Positions 1 to 7,158 are shown, counted from the stretch's first letter. The stretch: 44,495 bases of DNA from Sphingobacteriales bacterium (GCA_016185185.1 JACPOD010000005.1:1-44495); one strand, 5' to 3'. Program-made: numbers and translations. The notes: generated from the letters alone by a model not told the origin.

Positions 1-16
1 CAACATTGCTGTCACA

Positions 17-80
17 CTGAGCTTGTCGATGTGTTGTTCAGCATTTGCACCTCCTCTCATCAAGGCTTCGACAAGCTCAG
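17..80. repeat. Inverted repeat element at window start (CTGAGCTTGTCGA type)
   Basis: A perfect 13-base inverted repeat pairs CTGAGCTTGTCGA at 17-29 with TCGACAAGCTCAG at 68-80, with 38 bases between. It lies directly downstream of the last trp gene in the window. It could fold as a long stem in RNA, but there is no T tract on either strand, so I do not call it a terminator. It resembles the other inverted-terminus elements in this window in layout, not in sequence. Confidence 0.7.
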
Positions 81-94
81 CCTGACAAACGCCA

Positions 95-727
95 CTATCC
101 ATTCAACCCCTTCACAAACTCTCTCACCATTTTCATATCCTTTACACCCGGACTGCTTTCAAACTTACTGTTGATATCCACTGCAAACAATGCTTTGGCT
201 ACCGGCTCCTGTGCAAAGAATTTTAAGTTGCTTATATCTTCCGGGTCAATACCACCGCTCAGGAAATAGGGCTTACCAATTGTTTTGCCCTTCAGCAAAT
301 TCCAGTCAAACTTTTTTCCTGTACCACCATATCCCACACCCAGCGTATCAAACATAAACATGTCACACACATCCATAAAAGGCTTAATCATGTATTCAAT
401 ATTGTCGTTCTCACTTATGCGAAAAGCTTTTACTACTGACACATAATCCGCAATCTTCTCACAATACTTCGGCGTTTCATCTCCATGCAACTGCACCATA
501 CTTAACCGGCATTCATCCACCATATGTATCACTTCTTCAATCGGTGCATTTACAAACACACCAACTTTATTAATGTTCGATATGCGTTTAATCTCGGTTA
601 TGTTTAACGACTTAAACACATACCGCGGACTTTTGGCATAAAAAATAAATCCAGCAAAGGCAATTCCCATATTGGCCAGTTCTTCCACCTGGCTTAACTG
701 GGTCATTCCGCAGACCTTTACCCGCAT
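95..727 (-). CDS. trpF: Phosphoribosylanthranilate isomerase, copy 1
   Basis: TrpF converts N-(5'-phosphoribosyl)anthranilate to CdRP, the step before indole-glycerol-phosphate synthesis, in the cytoplasm. The protein has the family landmarks in order: KVCGMTQ at the N-terminus (catalytic Cys), SPRYV, VQLHGDE, FDT with the catalytic Asp, YGGTGKKFDW, FLSGGI and VDINSKFE. Length is about 210 residues, normal for TrpF. I start at the ATG at 727, directly before the KVCG strand. The frame stays open to an ATG at 787, but those 20 extra residues are read through a palindromic repeat (728-752) and have no counterpart in TrpF. It is the last trp gene in the window and lies 130 bases after a second trpF. 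Function is secure; why there are two copies is unknown. Confidence 0.93.
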   Translation of the reverse strand: MRVKVCGMTQLSQVEELANMGIAFAGFIFYAKSPRYVFKSLNITEIKRISNINKVGVFVNAPIEEVIHMVDECRLSMVQLHGDETPKYCEKIADYVSVVKAFRISENDNIEYMIKPFMDVCDMFMFDTLGVGYGGTGKKFDWNLLKGKTIGKPYFLSGGIDPEDISNLKFFAQEPVAKALFAVDINSKFESSPGVKDMKMVREFVKGLNG

Positions 728-882
728 GCCCCCCCGCCCCCTAAAGGGGGAGTTGGCAACCTCACTACTATTTTCATCCTCATTCATTTTTTTACCCGTT
801 TAATTTTAAACAGGCTTTCATTATTATTTGATAGAGTATTTTAACCTGTATTTTTTATTACTCCCCTTTAGGGGTTGGGGGC
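728..882. repeat. Paired CCCTAAAGGG-class palindromic elements between the two trpF genes
   Basis: Two copies of a GC-rich palindromic repeat face each other. The copy at 729-752 reads CCCCCTAAAGGGGG at its core on the plus strand. The copy at 861-882 reads CTCCCCTTTAGGGG followed by TTGGGGG, the opposite orientation. About 108 AT-rich bases lie between. The first begins one base upstream of the trpF1 start codon. The second is read as the last eight codons of trpF2 (RPPTPKGE), whose stop lies just outside it. The same paired arrangement recurs elsewhere in the window. Confidence 0.8.
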
Positions 883-1538
883 CTCAACGCCATCTTAAAC
901 TGCATCACCAAAGCCAGGTCTTTTACTCCCGGTTCTTTTTCAAAGCGGCTGTTGATATCTACTCCAAAAAAGTCGGGATGTTTAAATCCTTTTACTTTAG
1001 CAGCATCTTCCATTCCAATTCCACCACTCAGGAAAAATGGTTTTTCAATTCTTGCTTTACTCAATTGCTTCCAGTCAAATTTTTCACCAGTGCCGCCATA
1101 CAGCGTTGGCACTTCTCCCCCCTTGGGGGAGTTAGAGGGGGCCGCAGTATCAAACAAATAATAATCACACACCTCATCATATTCACTTACCAATTCATCA
1201 ATATCCTGTTTATAATCATTACTCATCCGGAAAGCTTTTATTACTTCTATATTCTCCGAAATTTCTTCGCAAAGCTCAGGTGACTCATCTCCATGCAGCT
1301 GCACAATATCCAGCGAATAATCATCTACCTGTTTCATTATCTCATCATAATCTGCATTTACAAACACACCTACTTTCTTGATATCAAAATCAGCATTGCT
1401 TAATTCGTCTTTGGAAATTTTGTCAACCACATATCTTGGCGAACCTTTAAAAAAAATAAACCCTGCATAATCTATATTAAGTTTATCTAATTGCTGCAAT
1501 TGCTTTAACTGAGTTATACCGCACACTTTAATATTCAT
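858..1538 (-). CDS. trpF: Phosphoribosylanthranilate isomerase, copy 2, with an in-frame repeat insertion
   Basis: This is a second, diverged TrpF (226 residues) in tandem with copy 1. The active-site landmarks are intact: KVCGITQ, SPRYV, VQLHGDES, LFDT, YGGTGEKFDW, FLSGGI and VDINSRFE. It differs from copy 1 by about 11 extra residues between FDT and YGGTG (roughly residues 133-145, APSNSPKGGEVPT). These are encoded by a palindromic repeat at 1115-1142 read in frame. A second repeat encodes the tail RPPTPKGE. The insertion is in the loop just before the phosphate-binding GGTG, so it could alter activity. The copies may be redundant or one may serve another isomerisation; sequence alone does not decide. 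Confidence 0.9.
   Translation of the reverse strand: MNIKVCGITQLKQLQQLDKLNIDYAGFIFFKGSPRYVVDKISKDELSNADFDIKKVGVFVNADYDEIMKQVDDYSLDIVQLHGDESPELCEEISENIEVIKAFRMSNDYKQDIDELVSEYDEVCDYYLFDTAAPSNSPKGGEVPTLYGGTGEKFDWKQLSKARIEKPFFLSGGIGMEDAAKVKGFKHPDFFGVDINSRFEKEPGVKDLALVMQFKMALRPPTPKGE
1115..1142 (-). repeat. CCCTAAAGGG-class palindrome inside trpF2
   Basis: On the plus strand this reads CTCCCCCCTTGGGGGAG then TTAGAGGGGGCC, matching in order and orientation the copies at 2595-2620 and 5491-5516. It lies wholly within the second trpF and is translated as part of residues 133-145. No frameshift or stop results. Confidence 0.8.
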
Positions 1539-1589
1539 AATAAACCTTTTTGAATGCGACTATCAAGCTTTTGACTTCATCGTTAATTT

Positions 1590-1676
1590 TTAATCACCTT
1601 CGTGTCCCTTGTGCCTTCGTTGTGTACCTCGTGGTTAAAAAATTTTACCACAAAGAGCACAAAGAAGAATGCTGAT
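1590..1676. repeat. CACAAAG-word inverted repeat in the trpF2-trpC spacer
   Basis: The spacer contains CTTCGTTGTG and CTCGTGGTTAAAA on the left and TTTTACCACAAAGAG and CACAAAGAAG on the right, an imperfect inverted repeat around an AAAAAATTTT centre near 1640. The words CACAAAG and CACGAAG recur several times. It fills the gap between trpC and trpF2 and has no coding potential. Confidence 0.6.
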
Positions 1677-1690
1677 AGTGCATTATATTG

Positions 1691-2473
1691 TTATTTTTTT
1701 AATTTCTTCACAAACTCCCTGAATGCTTCTCCCGGGTTTTCTTCTTTCATAAAATTTTCACCAATCAAAAAACCAAGAAAGCCGTGTTGTTTAAACAAAT
1801 TGATATTATCAACCGAACTGATACCACTCTCTGCCACTTTAATTTTACCGGCAGGAATTTTTTCTGCCATCCTCAGACTTCTTTCAATATCCACTTCAAA
1901 GGTCTTTAAATTACGGTTATTAATACCCACAATTTCTGTGTCGTCACAAATATGCTCCAGCTCTTCTTCTGCATGAAGCTCCAGTAACACTTCCAGGTTC
2001 AGACTCTTGGCATAAGCTGCCAATTGTTTCACTTCTGCAGGTGTTAAGCAGGCCGCTATTAATAAAATCACATCGGCACCCATGGCTTTTGCTTCAGCTA
2101 TCTGGTATTCCTCCACAATAAAATCTTTACGGAGAATGGGAATTTGATTCACTCTTGCCTTCATCAAATCATCTGTACAGCCGCCAAAAAACTTTTCATC
2201 CGTTAATACCGATAAACCCGATGCACCATTCTTAGTATAGGCCGTAGTTACCGTTACAACATTTGCTTTATCATTAATAATTCCTTTGGAAGGAGATTGT
2301 CTTTTATATTCAGCAATGATTCCTGTCTTTGTTTCATCCAGCAAAGAATTTTTTAAAGACAGGGTATTACGCAGAAAAGCAGGGCTATTCTCCAGCTCAG
2401 CCAGCGGCCGCATGGCTTTACGCTTAAGAACATCCACTCTTTTATAAGCTATAATCGTTTCTAAAATATCCAT
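1691..2473 (-). CDS. trpC: Indole-3-glycerol-phosphate synthase
   Basis: TrpC closes CdRP to indole-3-glycerol phosphate with loss of CO2 and water. The 260-residue TIM barrel shows the family signature: GIIAEYKRQSPSKG with the catalytic Lys near the N-terminus, SVLTDEKFFGG, PILRKDFIVEEYQ with the second Lys, LEVLLELH, VGINNRNLKTFEVD, AESGI near the end, and a GFLIGENFM phosphate site. I start at the ATG at 2473 (MDILETI). An upstream GTG at 2488 gives five more residues but lies inside a repeat element. It is in the trp operon between trpD and trpF2, separated from trpD by a 138-base spacer filled by a repeat pair. Confidence 0.96.
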   Translation of the reverse strand: MDILETIIAYKRVDVLKRKAMRPLAELENSPAFLRNTLSLKNSLLDETKTGIIAEYKRQSPSKGIINDKANVVTVTTAYTKNGASGLSVLTDEKFFGGCTDDLMKARVNQIPILRKDFIVEEYQIAEAKAMGADVILLIAACLTPAEVKQLAAYAKSLNLEVLLELHAEEELEHICDDTEIVGINNRNLKTFEVDIERSLRMAEKIPAGKIKVAESGISSVDNINLFKQHGFLGFLIGENFMKEENPGEAFREFVKKLKK

Positions 2474-2478
2474 AACGA

Positions 2479-2620
2479 CCCCTCCCACCTCCCCAACGGG
2501 GAGGATTTTGATTTTTGTTTTTCAATTTTGTTTCGAATCATCATTCAACAGCCGATTCTAAATTCATCAGTTGATAAAAAGCACTTCAGCCAAAGTCCCC
2601 CTTTGGGGGATTTAGGAGGC
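2479..2620. repeat. Paired CCCTAAAGGG-class elements between trpD and trpC
   Basis: The left copy (2479-2504) reads CCCCTCCCACCTCCCC, AA, CGGGGAGG. The right copy (2595-2620) reads GTCCCCCTTTGGGGGATTT then AGGAGGC in opposite orientation, and its outer end GCACTTCAGCCAAAG (2581 on) is shared, with variation, by the copy before trpE. The trpD stop codon (2612-2614) lies inside the right copy, and the left copy lies just before the trpC start. Confidence 0.8.
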
Positions 2621-3616
2621 CTGTAATGCTACTAGTTTTTGTAATGACTGGTAAGCACGGCCACTTTCCAAACTTTCCACTGCTTTACTATAGGCTTCGT
2701 CATACGTGTTAAAATTACCGGTACAGTTTAACGCCATAGCAGCATTGGCCAGCACTACGGCATTTTGTGCCCAGGTTCCATCTCCTTTCAAAATCTTTAA
2801 AAATATTTTAGCAGCTTCTTCAACGGTATTGCCACCCTGCAGGTCATGTGCCATAACCATTCTTTTTCCTAATTGCTCTGGCGTTAATACCTGTTCCCCT
2901 TTATTGGTGATTACTTTGGTATCGTTGGTCAGCGATATTTCATCATAGCCATCCAATCCATGAATGATGGTAAAAGAACGGTCTGTTTGCTGCAACAGGT
3001 AATTATAAATACGGGCCATTTCCAAACTATATACACCCACTAATTGATAAGGTGGAAATGCAGGATTCACCATCGGACCGAGCATGTTAAAGAAAGTACG
3101 CATACCCAAATTCTTTCTTATCGGTCCAACTGTTTTTAATGCCGGGTGAAATAATGGAGCATGTAAGAAACAAATATTGGCTTCCTCCACTTCTTTCTTT
3201 AGCTGGTCGTTATTGCTTTTAAATTTATAGCCTAACTGTTCCATTACATTAGACGCACCACTTATGGCAGAAGCACCGTAGTTACCATGCTTGGCAACTT
3301 TTTGTCCCGTACCTGCCACAATAAAACAACTGAGGGTGGAGATGTTGAAGGTATTTTTTCCATCGCCCCCGGTACCTACAATATCAATCACTTCAAATCC
3401 ATTCATATCTACTTTTACACATAATTCCAGCAATGCATCCTGGAAACCCTGTAACTCTTCGATGGTAATGCTGCGCATCAGGTACACTGTCATGAATGCT
3501 GTTACTTCATGTTCATTGTAAACACCTTTGCCAATATTGAGCAACACTTCATATGCATGGTGGCGGCTGAGTGTTTTGTGTTCGAATAAATATTGTAAAA
3601 TCTTTTTCATACTCAT
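2612..3616 (-). CDS. trpD: Anthranilate phosphoribosyltransferase
   Basis: TrpD transfers phosphoribose from PRPP to anthranilate. The 334-residue protein has an N-terminal helical domain and then the nucleoside phosphorylase-fold core with DIVGTGGDGKNTFNIST (PRPP loop), KHGNYGASAISGASNVMEQ, FLHAPLFHPALK and GMRTFFNMLGPMVNP. Length is typical. The start overlaps the glycosyltransferase stop by one base (TAATG), implying translational coupling; a second ATG three codons in (3610) is also possible. The last codon and stop are supplied by a palindromic repeat. Confidence 0.96.
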   Translation of the reverse strand: MSMKKILQYLFEHKTLSRHHAYEVLLNIGKGVYNEHEVTAFMTVYLMRSITIEELQGFQDALLELCVKVDMNGFEVIDIVGTGGDGKNTFNISTLSCFIVAGTGQKVAKHGNYGASAISGASNVMEQLGYKFKSNNDQLKKEVEEANICFLHAPLFHPALKTVGPIRKNLGMRTFFNMLGPMVNPAFPPYQLVGVYSLEMARIYNYLLQQTDRSFTIIHGLDGYDEISLTNDTKVITNKGEQVLTPEQLGKRMVMAHDLQGGNTVEEAAKIFLKILKGDGTWAQNAVVLANAAMALNCTGNFNTYDEAYSKAVESLESGRAYQSLQKLVALQAS

Positions 3617-4413
3617 TATTTAATAAGATCCACTCCAGTTTTTAAATCAACAGCCATAATTTTTTCTTTTAATTCATTCATCATCGCTTCCTGTTGTAGC
3701 AGCTTTGTTGCTGTAGCCTTGTCATATTTATTATTCAAAATATCGCCGCATAAGGCAGCCAGTTCTGCTGAGAGTTGTTCACCTAATGTAAAGTTCTTTT
3801 GAAAATGCGTATAGTCCCAGGTGTTGTTTCCATGATAGGTGTAGATATACAAATGAGGAGCTAAAAGACGATCTATGGTACAACTGGCTTCCACTGCATC
3901 TTTAAAAGCGGTGTCTTCTGCTTTTGGTAAAGCCGCATAACAACAATTTTCATTGATAATAGATTTCTTTACCAACACCGTTCCTTCCCAGTTACGCTGA
4001 AAAGAAAGATAAGCCTTCCCATCTGTATGATCGTAAATGATCCAGTAGCCAAGAAAACAAACATCTGCCTCCTCTTGCTGTAATGATCTCAACTGTTCTT
4101 CTAACCGGTTGGCTGCAAACCAATCATCATCATCCCACTGGCAAAACAATTCTCCTTTTGCTATCTCAATTGAATAGTTTCTTAACTCACCCAAACTTTG
4201 TTTTGGAACTGCAGGTACTTCAATAAAGCGGATTTCTTTATTGCCCTTCTTCTGAACAATTACTTCAGCAATACCTGTATTATCACTTTCATAAACGATC
4301 ACTAATTCTTTAGATGAATGAGTTTGTGCTTCAAAACATGCAATAGCCCGGCTGAGCATGGCTGCTGAATTTTTTGTGATGCACAAACAGGATATCATCT
4401 GGTTTAAACTCAT
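3616..4413 (-). CDS. Family 2 (GT-A) glycosyltransferase within the trp operon
   Basis: A 265-residue protein with a GT2-type Rossmann start (ISCLCITKNSA), a FEAQTHSSKELVIVYES segment and a DDDDW metal/nucleotide-sugar motif at residues 94-98. The second half has a plausible acceptor domain without a recognised signature. No signal peptide or membrane segment is evident, so it is probably cytoplasmic. It sits two bases after trpG and overlaps trpD by one base, so it is fully integrated in the operon. Sugar donor and acceptor cannot be told, and no link to tryptophan synthesis follows from the sequence. Confidence 0.82.
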   Translation of the reverse strand: MSLNQMISCLCITKNSAAMLSRAIACFEAQTHSSKELVIVYESDNTGIAEVIVQKKGNKEIRFIEVPAVPKQSLGELRNYSIEIAKGELFCQWDDDDWFAANRLEEQLRSLQQEEADVCFLGYWIIYDHTDGKAYLSFQRNWEGTVLVKKSIINENCCYAALPKAEDTAFKDAVEASCTIDRLLAPHLYIYTYHGNNTWDYTHFQKNFTLGEQLSAELAALCGDILNNKYDKATATKLLQQEAMMNELKEKIMAVDLKTGVDLIK

Positions 4414-4415
4414 TG

Positions 4416-4997
4416 TTATTGCTTTAACCAGTTTCTCAGAATATCTTCTCCTCTAGGCGTTAATACACTCTCCGGGTGAAATTGTACACCCTGCACATCA
4501 TATTTTTTATGCTGCAACGCCATTATCATTCCCTGTTCATCTTCTGCAGTAATTTCTAATTCGGAAGGAAACCCCTCTTTACTCACTACCCAACTATGAT
4601 AACGGCCTACTTCCAATTCATCAGGTAATCCATCAAACAATCTGCTTCTTGCTTCTAACTTCTTACCTCCCACTTCAATCTTCGTAGCTACTCCATGATA
4701 AACTGTTGAAAGATTGATCAGCGTTCCACCAAACGCTTCGCCAATTGCCTGGTGACCTAAGCAAACTCCTAATATAGATTTAGTAGCTGCATATTCTTTT
4801 ATCAACGGCAATAACAACCCAGCTTCAACCGGAATACCGGGACCCGGAGATAAAACAATTTTATCATAGTCTTTTACTTTCTCCAAGGGAATCTGATCGT
4901 TGCGGTACACATCCACTTTTGTATGTGTTATCTTCTCCACTAAGTGAACAAGATTGTAAGTAAAACTGTCGTAATTATCGAATACTAATATTTTCAT
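4416..4997 (-). CDS. trpG: Anthranilate synthase component II (glutamine amidotransferase)
   Basis: TrpG releases ammonia from glutamine and passes it to TrpE. The 193-residue class I amidotransferase shows VFDNYDSFTYNLVH at the start, LSPGPGIP, the nucleophile loop GVCLGHQAIGEAFGG and the GVQFHPES His-Glu pair near the end. I start at the ATG at 4997 (MKILVFDNYDS). An in-frame TTG at 5009 lies within a repeat element and would add four residues not expected in TrpG. It is separated from trpE by a DUF559 gene bounded by inverted repeats. Confidence 0.96.
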   Translation of the reverse strand: MKILVFDNYDSFTYNLVHLVEKITHTKVDVYRNDQIPLEKVKDYDKIVLSPGPGIPVEAGLLLPLIKEYAATKSILGVCLGHQAIGEAFGGTLINLSTVYHGVATKIEVGGKKLEARSRLFDGLPDELEVGRYHSWVVSKEGFPSELEITAEDEQGMIMALQHKKYDVQGVQFHPESVLTPRGEDILRNWLKQ

Positions 4998-5000
4998 AAA

Positions 5001-5027
5001 ACCCTCCAAACCTCCCTAAAGGGAGGC
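5001..5027 (+). repeat. CCCTAAAGGG-class element, left flank of the DUF559 gene
   Basis: Reads ACCCTCCAAACCTCCC, TAAA, GGGAGG on the plus strand, and is followed by CTTTTACTGA, similar to the outer extension of the other copies. It lies three bases upstream of the trpG ATG and 13 bases past the DUF559 stop, forming an inverted pair with 5491-5516. Confidence 0.85.
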
Positions 5028-5040
5028 TTTTACTGATTAA

Positions 5041-5457
5041 CTATTTTGAACTATTTAATAAATTTTCAACTATAGAATTTATTTCATCTAATACTTTATC
5101 TGTTGCTGCCATTACCTCTTCATTTTTAAACCGCTTTACTTTATATCCCCATGAAATCAAATCATCTTCCCTTTTTTTATCATACTCTTTAACCTCTAAT
5201 TTTTCATGTACTGATCCATCCAACTCGATAATCAGTTTTATTTTATGACAATAAAAATCTGCAATATAAATCCCCAACGGATGCTGCCTCCTGACCTTTA
5301 ATCCTTTTACCCCATTTTTTAAATATCCCCACAATAACATCTCTGCATCTGTCATATTTCGTCTGAGATCTTTTGCCAACTCAAAAATCAAATGCCCGGC
5401 TTCATTAAACATTCCATCTTTTTTGAATGGAGAATTATGTTTCTTTTGCTCAGTCAT
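5041..5457 (-). CDS. DUF559 family endonuclease-like protein
   Basis: A 138-residue protein matching the DUF559 (PF04480, Vsr-like restriction-endonuclease fold) pattern: LRRNMTDAEMLLWGYL, then LKVRRQHPLGIYIADFYC, LIIELDGSVHE and a KREDDLISWGYKVKRF helix-strand. Candidate metal-binding residues of the PD-(D/E)xK type are D67, E79 and D80, with H84 close by. Biochemical function in this family is poorly known; DNA cleavage is an inference from the fold. The gene interrupts trpG-trpE and lies inside an inverted pair of palindromic repeats (5001-5027 and 5491-5516), so it looks like cargo or the driver of a small mobile unit. The reading frame is intact. Confidence 0.85.
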   Translation of the reverse strand: MTEQKKHNSPFKKDGMFNEAGHLIFELAKDLRRNMTDAEMLLWGYLKNGVKGLKVRRQHPLGIYIADFYCHKIKLIIELDGSVHEKLEVKEYDKKREDDLISWGYKVKRFKNEEVMAATDKVLDEINSIVENLLNSSK

Positions 5458-5473
5458 TGTACAAAATTTAATA

Positions 5474-5516
5474 AAGCACCTCAGTCGTAAGTCTCCCTTT
5501 AGGGAGATTTAGAGGG
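5474..5516 (-). repeat. CCCTAAAGGG-class element, right flank of the DUF559 gene
   Basis: Core 5491-5516 reads GTCTCCCTTTAGGGAG then ATTTAGAGGG on the plus strand. Its outer side AAAGCACCTCAGTCGTAA matches, with a few changes, the outer side of the copy at 2581-2620. The copy overlaps the end of trpE and supplies its stop codon (5509-5511). Confidence 0.85.
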
Positions 5517-6948
5517 TTTCAGCTGCTTCTATTGCTTTCTTTAAGGCTCCTAACTTATTATTCACTTCCTGCAATTCGCTTTCTGGTTTGCTGGCAGCTA
5601 CCACTCCGGCACCTGCCTGGTAAGTCATGGTATTATTTTTACTCAGCAGTGTACGAATCATTATGGCATGATTACAACTACCATCAAAACCCATAAAGCC
5701 AATACATCCGCCATAATAGCTCCTGGCTGTTGGTTCTAAGGAATCAATAATTTCCATTGCTTTAAATTTAGGAGCACCGCTTAATGTACCTGCGGGAAAA
5801 GTAACAGCCATTAAATTAAATGGATTAAATCCTTCTCTTACTTTACCACTCACTTCGCTTACCAAATGAATAACATGACTGTAATACTGCACCTGCCGGT
5901 AATGATCCACTTTTACTTCATCACACATACGGCTTAAATCATTTCTTGCTAAATCAACCAGCATTACATGCTCTGCATTTTCTTTGGTGTCTTTTAATAA
6001 ACGTTCTGTTTCCCTGGCATCAATCTCATCATCACCGCTTCTTTTAAATGTTCCGGCGATAGGATGCACAATCGCTTTCCTCCGTCCGAACGGGTCATCC
6101 GGGCGGGCATTTTGTATAATGAGTTGTGCTTCGGGTGATGAACCCATCAGTTTATAATCACCATAATCAAAAAAGAATAAATAAGGTGATGGATTGATAT
6201 TTCTTAATGCACGGTACACATTAAACTCGTCCCCGATAAAACTTTGCTGAAAACGGCGGCTTAATACGATCTGGAATACATCTCCACGGAAACAACTTTT
6301 TATTCCTTCACCCACCATTTGTTTATAATCCTCATCATTCATGTTTGATGTTTCCGTTCCTTTTATTTTGAAAGGGTAAGTGGGTACATCTTTACTCTTA
6401 ATCAATGACTCCACCAGCGACAAATCACTTTCAATTCCGCTAATTGAATTTTCGCAAATGTATAATTCGTCTTTAAAATGATTGACCGCAATTACATACT
6501 GGTACAAACGATACCGCATCAATGGAATAGCAGGCTGCAAGGAACCTGACTTCAATTTGATCGTATCAAAAAACTGGATGGCGTCATAAGTAGTATATCC
6601 AAATAAACCTTGTGCCGTCCTTGCCGCTTTATCGGTTAATTTATTTACTTCAAAACGCTGCATAAACTCCCACATAATGACGGGTACATCACTCACATTT
6701 TTAATAGGAGCCTTTTCCGGAGGCAGTCCCGGAATCTTAAACTCAATATTTTTTGTACTACTGATTTCAATACCACCAATAGCATTGATACCAATAAAAG
6801 AAAAACTGTTTTCAGCTGCATGCGAGTCCGTACTTTCCAGCAGCACTGTATCCCGAAAACGGTCACGTACCCTGAGGTATATACCTACAGGTGTATACAC
6901 ATCTGCCAGCATCTTTTTTACCGTGGTTGTTATTTGAATCTTCTTCAT
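5509..6948 (-). CDS. trpE: Anthranilate synthase component I
   Basis: TrpE makes anthranilate from chorismate with ammonia from TrpG and is the first enzyme of the pathway. The roughly 480-residue protein has the N-terminal LLESTDSH region typical of the Trp-feedback site, then the chorismate-binding domain with GDVFQIVLSRRF, LMGSSPEAQL, PIAGTFKRSGDDEIDARE, LVDLARNDLSRMC, FPAGTLSGAPKFKAMEIID and YYGGCIGFMGFDGSCNHAI. I prefer the ATG at 6948 (MKKIQI); the ATG at 6960 falls in the terminal arm of an intergenic repeat, which encodes MVQT. It is first in the operon after the attenuator. Confidence 0.96.
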   Translation of the reverse strand: MKKIQITTTVKKMLADVYTPVGIYLRVRDRFRDTVLLESTDSHAAENSFSFIGINAIGGIEISSTKNIEFKIPGLPPEKAPIKNVSDVPVIMWEFMQRFEVNKLTDKAARTAQGLFGYTTYDAIQFFDTIKLKSGSLQPAIPLMRYRLYQYVIAVNHFKDELYICENSISGIESDLSLVESLIKSKDVPTYPFKIKGTETSNMNDEDYKQMVGEGIKSCFRGDVFQIVLSRRFQQSFIGDEFNVYRALRNINPSPYLFFFDYGDYKLMGSSPEAQLIIQNARPDDPFGRRKAIVHPIAGTFKRSGDDEIDARETERLLKDTKENAEHVMLVDLARNDLSRMCDEVKVDHYRQVQYYSHVIHLVSEVSGKVREGFNPFNLMAVTFPAGTLSGAPKFKAMEIIDSLEPTARSYYGGCIGFMGFDGSCNHAIMIRTLLSKNNTMTYQAGAGVVAASKPESELQEVNNKLGALKKAIEAAETL

Positions 6949-6949
6949 A

Positions 6950-7087
6950 GTCTGAACCATGATTTTTGGGATTTTATGGATTAGGACGAAACCAATTTAT
7001 ATCCAACCCGTTTCCCGTTATTAATTTTTATCCTGAACCGTTTTCTTTCCTTTCAATCCTCCAAATCCAATCAATCCCGGTTCAGAC
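6950..7087. repeat. Intergenic element with GTCTGAACC inverted termini between trp attenuator and trpE
   Basis: The element begins GTCTGAACC (6950-6958) and ends with its reverse complement GGTTCAGAC (7079-7087). Inside each terminus are GGATT-type words facing inward: ATTTTTGGGATTTTATGG on the left, and CAATCCTCCAAATCC plus AATCAATCCC on the right. It is 138 bases long, non-coding, and lies between the attenuator terminator and trpE. Its left end overlaps the alternative trpE start. Confidence 0.75.
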
Positions 7088-7091
7088 AAAC

Positions 7092-7115
7092 AAAAAGCCC
7101 CGATATTATCGGGGC
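7092..7115 (-). terminator. trp attenuator terminator
   Basis: In transcript sense the stem GCCCCGAU pairs with AUCGGGGC around a three-base loop and is followed by five U residues. It lies about 30 bases past the trpL stop codon and about 145 bases before trpE, where termination would cut off the operon. Confidence 0.88.
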
Positions 7116-7158
7116 CTGAATATGCTTACAATAAACATAGTAATAACATTACAGCCCC
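7097..7158 (-). promoter_or_regulatory. trp attenuator antiterminator
   Basis: The RNA segment GGGGCUG (7158-7152), which includes the last codons of trpL, can pair with CAGGCCCC (7118-7111), the 5' arm of the terminator, with one bulged base. A small hairpin GUAAU-GUU-AUUAC lies in between. A ribosome stalled on the Trp codons leaves GGGGCUG free, so the antiterminator forms. A ribosome reaching the stop covers it, so the terminator forms. Confidence 0.75.

Noticed and set aside
728..787. Twenty-residue N-terminal extension of the first trpF (start at 787)
   Set aside because: The extension is read through a palindromic repeat, has no TrpF counterpart, and an ATG at 727 begins directly before the conserved KVCG strand.
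7092..7115. Terminator for a plus-strand transcript
   Set aside because: The T tract follows the stem only on the minus strand, and no plus-strand gene ends here.
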